Shown here one piece after another: positions 56,784 through 64,000 of a stretch of DNA of 64,000 nucleotides. The notes beneath the pieces were generated by a model, which was not told the DNA's origin, searched no databases, and saw only the letters and a list, made by a program, of their open reading frames with translations. The translations under genes were made by a program, and so were the position numbers. The DNA lies in assembly GCA_964567755.1 (NCBI GenBank), contig CAZMNW010000017.1:1-64000 (forward strand), given 5' to 3'. Position 1 is the stretch's first letter; each line of letters opens with the position of its first letter. The stretch comes from DASRJW01 sp964567755. Lineage in GTDB: Bacteria; Krumholzibacteriota; Krumholzibacteriia; G020349025.

Positions 56784-58250
56784 ATGGCTGATCGCAGAGT
56801 TTCCGCGCCCGATTCCGTGCCGCCGCGTCGCGACCCAGTGTGGCTGATCGTCACCAGCCACTGGCTGGCGATGCTCGGCCTCGGCTTGATCGTGACAGCC
56901 ATCATCACGTGGCTCTTCGTGCTGCCGCTGCAAGTGCGCGGACACGCTGAGAACCCCTACATCGGTCTTTTCTCGTTCGTTGCCGTGCCGTTGGTCCTCT
57001 TGGCCGGTGTCGTGGTGCTTCCGATTGGTGTTTATCTCGGACGGCGGCGAGCCCGAGCGCGACTCGATGCTGGCATCATCGAGAAGAGAATGACGCGGAC
57101 GCGTCTGCTCGGGTTTCTCGGCATCCTGACGGCGGCCAATCTCCTCGTCGGAACCCAGGGGACCTATCGAGCCGTGCACCACATGGAGAGCGTCCAATTC
57201 TGTGGCCAGACCTGCCACGTCATGAAGCCGGAGTACACTGCGCACCCGATCTCGGCGCACGCACAGGTGACCTGCGTCGAATGCCATGTCGCTCCGGGAG
57301 CGATGGGCTGGGTGGAGAGCAAGGCGACGGGGACACGGCAGCTCGTCGAAACGTTGCTCGACAATCATCCGCGCCCCATCCCCTCGGCGCTGGAAACGGA
57401 CCGACTCGTGCCGGCGCGTCAGACGTGCGAGCAATGCCACTGGCGCGACAAACCCGGTGCCATCCGGGTCAAGGTCGTCACCAAGTTCGCATTGGACGAG
57501 GCGAACACGCCGAGCCAGACGGTGTTGACGTTGCATGTCGGCGGCTCGCGGATGGGGGGCATCCACGGCAGGCATTTCGGCCCCGGGGTGGAAATTCGTT
57601 ATGCGTCGATGGACAAAAAACGGCAGGAGATTCCTTGGGTCGAGTATCGCAACCGAGAAACGGGGCAGACGCACACGTATTGGGCCGATGGCGTGACGGC
57701 AGCCGACGTGAAAGACTTGAAACAGCACGTGATGCAATGCGTCGATTGTCACAATCGACCCGCGCACCCGTTCTGGCTCCCCGAACGCGCCCTGGACTTG
57801 GCGCTAGGTCTCGGTGCCATCCCGGCGACGCTACCGTACGTGAAGCGACAGGGGCTCGAGATCATCCGTGCGGAGTACGCGACGGTGGAGGAAGCCGAAC
57901 GACGCATTCCAGAGGCTCTCACGGCGTTCTACCGCGACAATCATCCCCAGGTGCTCGCCGCGCGCGGTGATGATGTCGAGGCGGCGAGCCGCGGTTTGGT
58001 CGCCGTGTACACGCGCAACGTTTTCCCCGAACTCGGCGTGACGTGGGGGACCTATCCCAACAACATCGGTCACGAAGACTTCCCGGGCTGCTTCCGCTGC
58101 CATGACGACGCACATCGCACCTCGGATGGCCGGACGATCACGCAAGACTGTGCGGCATGCCACGAGGCCTCCGCCGTCGAAGAGGCCGATCCCGTGGTCT
58201 TGAAAACACTCGGACTCACGGATGTCCTCATCGGCATGCAGAGAAGATAG
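56784..58250 (+). CDS. NapC/NirT-type multihaem c-type cytochrome
   Basis: 488 aa from ATG 56784 (GGAGGACC upstream). Two N-terminal helices (SHWLAMLGLGLIVTAIITWL, then SFVAVPLVLLAGVVVL) and a third near LLGFLGILTAANLL anchor it. Six haem sites follow: FCGQTCHVMKPEYTAHP (about 139, a CX3CH form), CVECH (163), CEQCH (215), CVDCH (319), CFRCH (436) and CAACH (456). The first resembles the NapC/NrfH family menaquinol-oxidising site. It would pass electrons from the membrane pool to a periplasmic reductase not encoded nearby. The two last haems form a C-terminal domain. Confidence 0.93.
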   Translation: MADRRVSAPDSVPPRRDPVWLIVTSHWLAMLGLGLIVTAIITWLFVLPLQVRGHAENPYIGLFSFVAVPLVLLAGVVVLPIGVYLGRRRARARLDAGIIEKRMTRTRLLGFLGILTAANLLVGTQGTYRAVHHMESVQFCGQTCHVMKPEYTAHPISAHAQVTCVECHVAPGAMGWVESKATGTRQLVETLLDNHPRPIPSALETDRLVPARQTCEQCHWRDKPGAIRVKVVTKFALDEANTPSQTVLTLHVGGSRMGGIHGRHFGPGVEIRYASMDKKRQEIPWVEYRNRETGQTHTYWADGVTAADVKDLKQHVMQCVDCHNRPAHPFWLPERALDLALGLGAIPATLPYVKRQGLEIIRAEYATVEEAERRIPEALTAFYRDNHPQVLAARGDDVEAASRGLVAVYTRNVFPELGVTWGTYPNNIGHEDFPGCFRCHDDAHRTSDGRTITQDCAACHEASAVEEADPVVLKTLGLTDVLIGMQRR

Positions 58251-58275
58251 GGAGAGTTTGACGGCGGAGCCGCTC

Positions 58276-58313
58276 CCGATCGAGCAGCCTCGCGCGTGCT
58301 CGGCTGCGATCGG
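58276..58313. terminator. Possible hairpin between convergent genes
   Basis: CCGATCGAGCAGCC (58276-58289) and GGCTGCGATCGG (58302-58313) pair over 12 bp with a 2-nt bulge around a 12-nt loop. It lies between the plus-strand cytochrome and the minus-strand large secreted protein. It could serve both directions, but no T-run follows on either side. Confidence 0.4.
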
Positions 58314-58326
58314 CAGCGGATATAGC

Positions 58327-61300
58327 TTAGCGCTGGAGGACGATCTTGCGGGTTTCGAGGTGATCGTCGAGGCGAGCGCGCAGGAAGTAGACACCGGTGG
58401 CGACGGGTGCGCCCGCGGTGTTTCTGCCATCCCAGAACACGCTCCGGCGTCCTGAAACCTCCAGCGCCGTACGCACGGTACGAACGCGACGTCCGCGCAC
58501 GTCGTGGATCGAAATCTCCACGTGCGCATCGCGCGCGAGCGCATAGTCGATCCACGTCCCGTGACGGAACGGATTCGGTCGCACCCGCTCGACGGTTGTG
58601 AGCAGGGTGCGTGTGTTCGCCACGGTTTCCGGCTCCGGGCCGGGAAGCGCGAGGATCACGAGGCGTGGCGACTCGCCGGCGCGTCCCTGGGTTCGCAGCG
58701 GTCCAATGGATTCCCCATAGTGGTAGAGACCGTCGCCGCGAATCGAGTGGGTGACGTCGAGTGCGATGCCGGCGTTGCCTGCGATCGTGGTTTTCTCGGC
58801 CACGAGTTGCCGTGCCTCGTGGCCGGCACAGCTCTCGACGGTTGAGCGTGAGGTGCTGTCGATCGCTGGCGCGTCCGGCAAATACAGCGTGGCAAGCAGA
58901 ATCGAATTTCCGAGACCTCGCACATCGAATGTCAGGTGTCCCAAACACGCGCAAGCCTCTGGATCATCACATGGCACTTCTGGATCGTGCGCGCCGCCGG
59001 CTTCCACTGTTCCGGGACCCGTGCGCTCCGGTCCGAGCTTCGACGCGTAGGGGAATTCGTCCTCCGACGGCCGGAAGACGTACTCGACATGCGCGGAACG
59101 CTCCAGGATCAAAGTGACGATACCGGTTGTCGTGGCGAGCCCGTCGGTGACCTGATAGGTGAAACGATCCCACCCGGTGGCGAGAGGTATGTACACGAAG
59201 GAGCCATCGGCAGCGAGGCTGATGTCCCCGTGTGCCGGAACTTCGAGCAATGCGACGTTCAAAGAATCCCCGTCGGCATCGCCGTCGTTCTCGAGCAAAC
59301 CCGGTGCAAGGATCACCAAGGGAACACCGGCAGTATAGCGGTAGTCGTCGTTTGTCGCCTGGGGCGGATCGCTCGTCGGAGCAATCGTGAGCGTCGCGAT
59401 TCCAGTGTCGGTGCCGCCACGTCCATCGTCGACCACGTAGGAGAATGCATCCACACCGAAGTAGTCCGGGTCGGGCACGTAGGTGAAGGATCCATTCGCA
59501 GCGAGATCCAACGTGCCGTGCGTCGGTTGGGCGGCGAGCGAAACTGTGAGCGAGTCACCGTCCTCGTCGACATCGTTCGCGAGCACCCCCGGAGATGGGA
59601 TGACCAGATCGAGGTCCTCGCTCTGGTCGTAGGCGTCGGCGGCCGCGACCGGAGGCAGGTCGGCGCCTGCGGGCAGCGCGACGACGAGCAGCTCGGGCGG
59701 GCGAATCGACTCCCGCGAGCCGTAGCTGATGCCGTCGACGCTGGAGTTGCGGATGCCGAAGCTCCACACGCCCGGCCCGCGAATCGTCCGTCCGAGATCG
59801 AACTCGACACGAACGTCGGTGGGCACCGGACCGACGCTTGCGATCGCGGAGTCGCCGAGAACTGGAGCGTTCGCCCAGTTGATCCCAGTTTCCGTCCATG
59901 GCGTGGACGATGCTGCATAGTCATTCGACACCAGGTAAAGCGCGCCGCCATCGGCGCTGGCTGTCTGAGCGCGCAACAGCAAAACGCCGTCGCGCACGGG
60001 TCCGACACCGGCGAGATTGAACTTGAGATAGCTGTGGTACGTGGGGGCGTCTTCTTCGACTCGTAGATCGGTGGAATTGCCGAAGTTGTTGTTGGGGTGC
60101 GAAGACCGGACCTTCGCGTCGGCCGTGGCGACGACGCTCAAGACGGCGCCGCCGACGCCGATCCAGACCTCGGCATCGCTGGAAGCAACGGTATCGCTGG
60201 CGCGATAGAGGAAACGATCGAGGCCGACATATCCAGCGGCCGGTACATAGGTGAAGCCTCCGTCGGCGTCGAGGCTGAGCTCACCATGCACTGGCGGTTC
60301 GACGACGCTAGCGACGAGGGCATCGCCATTGGCGTCCGTGTCGTTGGCGAGCACTCCGGGAGGCTCGACCCACAAGGTTTGGTCGACATCCTCTCCGAAC
60401 GCATCGCGTGAGGCGAGCGGGGCCATGTTGGGTCCCGAGGAACCGACGAGGACACTTGTCTCGTCGCTCGCCGTGGAGAGGCCGTCGGTTGCAGTGAGCC
60501 GCAGCGTGTATGTGCCGTCGGTGTCGAATGCGGCGGCGGTCGCAGGCAGCGAGGAGTCGGCGAAGGTGACGGCGCCGGGACCATTCACGAGCGACCAGAG
60601 CGCCGAGAACTGCGCCGGGAGTGGCTCGCCATCGTCGCTGGCCGTGCCCGCAAGTGTCGCCACTCCGCCGCTCGGAATGATCAGGTTCGGCCCAGCTTCG
60701 GCGCAGGGAGGCCGATCGAGAGGCAGCGTGCCGGCAGGCCACGGGTCGCGATCGAAGACAAAGGCGCCGTCGGCATCCACCGTCACCTCGACGGGGGGGA
60801 ACGCACCGCGGTCGGTTTGGACACGAGTGACATTCAGGGCAGTGAACGGTTGGTCCTGCAACCAGTTGTGGCCGTCGCCGTGGATGAAGAGGATCGGTTT
60901 GCCGAAGACTGTGGCGTCGACGACGAACCTGTCGAAGAAGGTGTTGTGGTTATAACCGGGTCCAGCCTGGGAAAAGACGACGGCCGCACGCACAGAATCA
61001 ACCCGTGTGGCGAACTGGTGCTGGACCCAATCGGCATCGTCGGTCATCACTCCGCGGTCGGCAGGTCCCCCGACCAGATTGATGCCGACGAACAACACGT
61101 CCTTGTGCACGAAGGCGAAATTCTCGGGCCGGACATCTTGTTTGTCCACCGCGGGCACGCCGCAGAACGAGCTCTCGATCCCCATGAGATGCGTTGTCCA
61201 ATACTGCCAAGCCACCACACGGTCGAGGCAGTCGGTCCATTCGTTGTCCCCCGGGACGATGAAGGCCGGCACGGCCAGAGTGCGCAGCATCGTGGCCATA

Positions 61301-61548
61301 TCCTCGTAATACGACTCATCGCATGGTGCGGCGCCCAGCTTGATGTCGCCAAGATGGACCAGGAATTCAGCCGGGCTGTAGAGGTTGTGGTTGTCGAGAT
61401 GTTGCTGGAAGATCAGAGCTTCGGCCGAATCATACGGCGCATCGGCGGTGGCCGAAAAAATCACAGGCTCGGTGGAAAGCGAGTGCCTGGATGCCACGCG
61501 CGCCTGTAACGGCATGGCCCAGAAGGCGCACAACCAGGCGCCAATCAT
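58327..61548 (-). CDS. Large secreted metallophosphatase-like protein with cadherin-like repeats and sorting domain
   Basis: About 1073 aa from ATG 61548 (a frame to 61653 exists); MIGAWLCAFWAMPLQARVAS is a signal peptide. Residues about 30-300 look like a calcineurin-type phosphoesterase (FLVHLGDIKLG, FIVPGDNEWTDC, FIHGDGHNWLQDQ). An Ig-like region follows, then cadherin-like repeats (GVLANDTDANGDALVASVVE, GVLANDVDEDGDSLTVSLAA, GLLENDGDADGDSLNVALLE), separated by a DNRLRE-like block. The C-terminus RPNPFRHGTWIDYALARD to the end (GVYFLRARLDDHLETRKIVL) is a FlgD-like/Por secretion sorting domain. Probably a surface protein. Confidence 0.9.
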   Translation of the reverse strand: MIGAWLCAFWAMPLQARVASRHSLSTEPVIFSATADAPYDSAEALIFQQHLDNHNLYSPAEFLVHLGDIKLGAAPCDESYYEDMATMLRTLAVPAFIVPGDNEWTDCLDRVVAWQYWTTHLMGIESSFCGVPAVDKQDVRPENFAFVHKDVLFVGINLVGGPADRGVMTDDADWVQHQFATRVDSVRAAVVFSQAGPGYNHNTFFDRFVVDATVFGKPILFIHGDGHNWLQDQPFTALNVTRVQTDRGAFPPVEVTVDADGAFVFDRDPWPAGTLPLDRPPCAEAGPNLIIPSGGVATLAGTASDDGEPLPAQFSALWSLVNGPGAVTFADSSLPATAAAFDTDGTYTLRLTATDGLSTASDETSVLVGSSGPNMAPLASRDAFGEDVDQTLWVEPPGVLANDTDANGDALVASVVEPPVHGELSLDADGGFTYVPAAGYVGLDRFLYRASDTVASSDAEVWIGVGGAVLSVVATADAKVRSSHPNNNFGNSTDLRVEEDAPTYHSYLKFNLAGVGPVRDGVLLLRAQTASADGGALYLVSNDYAASSTPWTETGINWANAPVLGDSAIASVGPVPTDVRVEFDLGRTIRGPGVWSFGIRNSSVDGISYGSRESIRPPELLVVALPAGADLPPVAAADAYDQSEDLDLVIPSPGVLANDVDEDGDSLTVSLAAQPTHGTLDLAANGSFTYVPDPDYFGVDAFSYVVDDGRGGTDTGIATLTIAPTSDPPQATNDDYRYTAGVPLVILAPGLLENDGDADGDSLNVALLEVPAHGDISLAADGSFVYIPLATGWDRFTYQVTDGLATTTGIVTLILERSAHVEYVFRPSEDEFPYASKLGPERTGPGTVEAGGAHDPEVPCDDPEACACLGHLTFDVRGLGNSILLATLYLPDAPAIDSTSRSTVESCAGHEARQLVAEKTTIAGNAGIALDVTHSIRGDGLYHYGESIGPLRTQGRAGESPRLVILALPGPEPETVANTRTLLTTVERVRPNPFRHGTWIDYALARDAHVEISIHDVRGRRVRTVRTALEVSGRRSVFWDGRNTAGAPVATGVYFLRARLDDHLETRKIVLQR

Positions 61549-61890
61549 TAATTGTCCGCCGGCTTCGTGGACTCCGAAACGCAAGCGCAGCCTTCCTGCT
61601 CGGACGAGGATTGGCCGGTAAAGCAACGACACAGAATTGGAACGAGAATCCAAGCGAACGAAATCGTAGAGCGCGCATCACAATGATAAGGACTGGTTGG
61701 GCCGAGTCGCAAGGCTTCGAGTTCAGGCTGACAACCTGTCGCGGTGGCCCCGTGTCGGCCATCGATTTGGGCCGCGATCGCCGGCGTGGTTGGGTGAAAA
61801 GACACGGTGCGGAGGTGGCGGCAGATTCGTCGCCACCTCCGCGGTCCAGCGGATGATCGCGTCGCTCGGGGCGAGCGGCGCCGGGGCGGG
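61549..61890. other. Gap between two large secreted-protein genes
   Basis: The 342-bp interval between the two minus-strand genes contains a 12-bp perfect hairpin (listed separately) close to the stop of the upstream gene. It must also carry the promoter of the next gene. No gene is supported here. Confidence 0.6.
61797..61842 (-). terminator. Hairpin terminator of the lamin-tail protein gene
   Basis: GCGGAGGTGGCG (61809-61820) and CGCCACCTCCGC (61831-61842) are perfectly complementary over 12 bp with a 10-nt loop. On the minus strand the stem is followed by ACCGTGTCTTTTC, with the T-run 8 nt downstream. It is 48 bp after the TAG of the upstream gene. Confidence 0.6.
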
Positions 61891-64000
61891 CTACCGCAGC
61901 ACCGTCATCTTGCGACTCTCCCGCACCCCCGAAGCCGTTTCGAGCTGGTAGACATAGGTGCCGCTTTGCACTGGCTGACCAGAGTCATTCTTCCCGTCCC
62001 AGACGATGCGGTCATAGAGACCGGGCTCCAGCACGCCGCCGACGAGGGCTCGCACCTTGCGCCCGCGAATGTCGAAGACGATGAGCGACACGTGCTCCTG
62101 GCGCTCGAGCGTGAACTGGATGGTGGTGATCGGGTTGAATGGATTCGGGCGATTGCCGAGCAACCGCGTCGAGAGCAACGCGCCGGGCAGCGCCGACGAC
62201 ACCACGTCATTCACGGCCCCAGGCGTGCCGCGATCGCCGCCACCGAAGACGGGTGCGCCGCCGTACCCGCTCCAGTTCTCGCCGTCGTTGTTGTCGCCGT
62301 TGCCATCCCACTGCATCGAAGCGCCGACGGGATCCGGCCAGGCGGCACCGCCGTCGTACTCGACGCGATCCACCTCCTGGCTCATGGCATCGACGAGCAC
62401 GACCTCGTCCGCAGCATTGCCGAGCACGATGCCGCTATATTGGTAGGCGAGCGTCACGCCTTGGCTCGCCATGGAGTCGGCGTTTGCACCCAGCACGCGG
62501 TAGGCACCCGCCGGGATGACGAGTGGCCCGCCGTTCGCGATCACGTGCACATCGGTGTCGTTGTCCCGAATCGTCCAGCCATTGATGTCAACGGGGTTGG
62601 CGCTCTCATTGTGAATCTCGAACCACTCGCCGCTGCCATCCCCGAGCACCACGGGGTTCTGCATGATCTCCGTGATCTCGATCGTGGGCTTGACGATAGC
62701 GATCTCGCTATTGGGAGCGATGGCGTTGCCGTTCACATCCCGGACATTGTTGACGCGCAACGTGTGCGCGATGTTGATCGATAGTGATGCCGCCAAGGTG
62801 AGCACCACCTCGTTGTTCGGCACCGAGACCGTGGCGGTGACGATTGCTGTGGTGTTCCCCGGGGTCGCGGTCTCGAACACCGTGTAGTTGGCTTCGGTGC
62901 CACCAGTCGTGGCATCGATGGCCTCGTCGAACACGACCGTCACCTGGCTCGCGCCGTTCGAACGCGCGTCGACCAGTCCCGGCGGGCAGACGTCGCCGAC
63001 GGCGCCGTTATTGGTGAAATGCGTCACGCTGCAGACGAGGATCTGCCCCTGGCCGGAGAACGTGGCCCCCGCGCCAGCGGCGGTGATGCCGTCGCCGATG
63101 GCGTGTGTCGCGACCGCGGGGTCGACGCTGTCGTCGACGCGCACGACGACGGCTCCGCTGCAATCATCGACCGTGAAGTTGTGCGCCGGGTTACTGCCGC
63201 CTGTGGTCTGGATGGCGGTGATGACGCCCGAGGCTTGGATGAAGGTGCCCTCGTTGCTCGGAGCGGCGGCGGCAGCGGTCGACGCCTGCACCGCTGGGCT
63301 GAGCGCCGGGTTGCCGGAGGTCACCAGCTCGACCTCGTAGCGCATGAGCTCGACGGTGGTGCCGAAGAGATCCACCGTGCCGGTCACCTTGACGATGTTG
63401 CCGGTGCTGTTGAGGTCGGCGAAACCGGTGCTGAGCGCAGTGCCGAAGATATTGATGCCGCGGCCCGAACCATCCTGGACGTAGGCACTGACGCTGGTAC
63501 CGTCGGCCTGGTAGTTGCCCGGGCAATAGACTTGGCCTTGAACGATGACGAGGGTGCCATCGAACGTGGCCGGATTCGCCTGGATGCTGGCGATCGACGT
63601 GATGACTTCGTTCTGTACCGTGTAGGAATAAAGGGTTGTCGGGGCGTCGAAGGGGCTGCGCCCAGTGAGGTTGTCGTTGTCCTGAGCCTCGACGTAATAG
63701 TCGACGGCGGCGCCGAGCGCCTGTCCCGGGATGGTGCCGGTGTAGGTCGATCCGGTGCTGAGCGCCATGTTCACCTGGAGGAATCCTCCGGCGTTCACGC
63801 GATAGAAGATGCGCGCGGCGCTCACGGTGCCGTTCGGGTCGGTGGCGTTCGCGGTCACGGTCACGACTTCCGCGGGCGTGACCCAGAGCGGACGATGATA
63901 GACGGTGTCGACTTCCGGCGGCTGGCTGCAGCTGTTGGCCGCGCCCGGCGTGTCCTGAGTCGGGAAGGTGAAATTGCCGATCAGGAAGCCGGCGCCGCAG
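61891..64000 (-). CDS. Large secreted lamin-tail-domain protein with sorting domain, 5' partial
   Basis: 703 codons are visible; the frame continues past 64000, so the start is outside the window. The order from the edge is the end of one lamin-tail-like domain (GFLIGNFTFPTQDTPGAANS), a beta-sandwich (VTANATDPNGTVSAARIFYR), an OB-like region (IASIQANPATFDGTLVIVQG), a SbsA-like Ig (PPGLVDARSNGASQVTVVFD), a complete lamin-tail domain (IEITEIMQNPVVLGDGSGEW to GYGGAPVFGGGDRGTPGAVN) and a FlgD-like sorting domain (NRPNPFNPITTIQFTLERQE to VRESRKMTVLR). Presumably exported to the cell surface. Confidence 0.9.
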   Translation of the reverse strand, partial: CGAGFLIGNFTFPTQDTPGAANSCSQPPEVDTVYHRPLWVTPAEVVTVTANATDPNGTVSAARIFYRVNAGGFLQVNMALSTGSTYTGTIPGQALGAAVDYYVEAQDNDNLTGRSPFDAPTTLYSYTVQNEVITSIASIQANPATFDGTLVIVQGQVYCPGNYQADGTSVSAYVQDGSGRGINIFGTALSTGFADLNSTGNIVKVTGTVDLFGTTVELMRYEVELVTSGNPALSPAVQASTAAAAAPSNEGTFIQASGVITAIQTTGGSNPAHNFTVDDCSGAVVVRVDDSVDPAVATHAIGDGITAAGAGATFSGQGQILVCSVTHFTNNGAVGDVCPPGLVDARSNGASQVTVVFDEAIDATTGGTEANYTVFETATPGNTTAIVTATVSVPNNEVVLTLAASLSINIAHTLRVNNVRDVNGNAIAPNSEIAIVKPTIEITEIMQNPVVLGDGSGEWFEIHNESANPVDINGWTIRDNDTDVHVIANGGPLVIPAGAYRVLGANADSMASQGVTLAYQYSGIVLGNAADEVVLVDAMSQEVDRVEYDGGAAWPDPVGASMQWDGNGDNNDGENWSGYGGAPVFGGGDRGTPGAVNDVVSSALPGALLSTRLLGNRPNPFNPITTIQFTLERQEHVSLIVFDIRGRKVRALVGGVLEPGLYDRIVWDGKNDSGQPVQSGTYVYQLETASGVRESRKMTVLR

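Noticed and set aside
1..64000. CRISPR arrays, insertion sequences or integrases
   Set aside because: Nothing resembling regularly spaced repeats, transposases or tyrosine/serine recombinases was seen; the repeats found are intragenic or operator sites.

Overview
The window is GC-rich bacterial chromosome (only a 2.4-kb stretch is visibly less GC-rich) from a Gram-negative organism. ADP-heptose genes (gmhA, hldE), a GT9 glycosyltransferase and a beta-barrel-like exported protein imply an LPS-type outer membrane. Very large secreted proteins end in FlgD-like/Por-type sorting domains, and two Hanks kinases carry TolB-like propellers. Together these suggest a poorly cultured lineage near the FCB group (Eisenbacteria/Krumholzibacteriota-like). 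This placement is inference from gene content; nothing in the window proves a phylum.

1-16.0 kb is one uninterrupted plus-strand run: the 3' end of tuf, then a complete fused S10-spc-alpha cluster of 31 genes from rpsJ to rplQ, including secY, adk, map, infA, rpmJ and rpoA. Many neighbours overlap by ATGA/GTGA, and 11 of the 31 genes appear to start with GTG or TTG. Several ribosomal proteins carry Lys/Ala/Pro-rich low-complexity tails.

16.1-26.9 kb is mostly minus strand: an HNH nuclease with an internal repeat array, a heptosyltransferase-like GT9 enzyme, a kinase-propeller protein, a TPR/DUF1579-like exported protein and a DUF1428-like protein, followed by a plus-strand M3 peptidase. 27.0-29.8 kb is a lower-GC cassette: a palindrome-covered promoter, a small exported protein and an overlapping TPR/sigma-54 activator. 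29.9-32.9 kb (minus) is gmhA-hldE plus a rhodanese-methyltransferase fusion. 33.1-46.1 kb holds an M20 peptidase, a Xre/RES toxin-antitoxin pair, an ankyrin lipoprotein, an aminotransferase V/NCS1 transporter pair, a second kinase-propeller, a YtcJ-type amidohydrolase, a GyrI-like domain protein and a barrel-like exported protein.

46.2-48.5 kb starts with tRNA-Asn(GTT) and continues with MazEF, a Doc-type Fic toxin without an evident antitoxin, and an MBL-fold protein. 48.7-55.9 kb holds a HupE/UreJ-like membrane protein with an unusual N-terminal extension, a serine hydrolase, an exported protein, a translationally coupled pair (a chimeric AMP-ligase/asparagine-synthase remnant and an ACP-GNAT fusion), a Tat-like dienelactone hydrolase and a DUF6970-like protein. 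55.9-64 kb holds an AlkD-like repair protein, a six-haem NapC-type cytochrome and two very large secreted multidomain proteins with C-terminal sorting domains; the second runs off the window.

The observations most worth following are the exported-peptide/TPR-sigma-54 cassette, the chimeric ligase plus ACP-GNAT pair, and the toxin-antitoxin promoters whose operators can be read directly.
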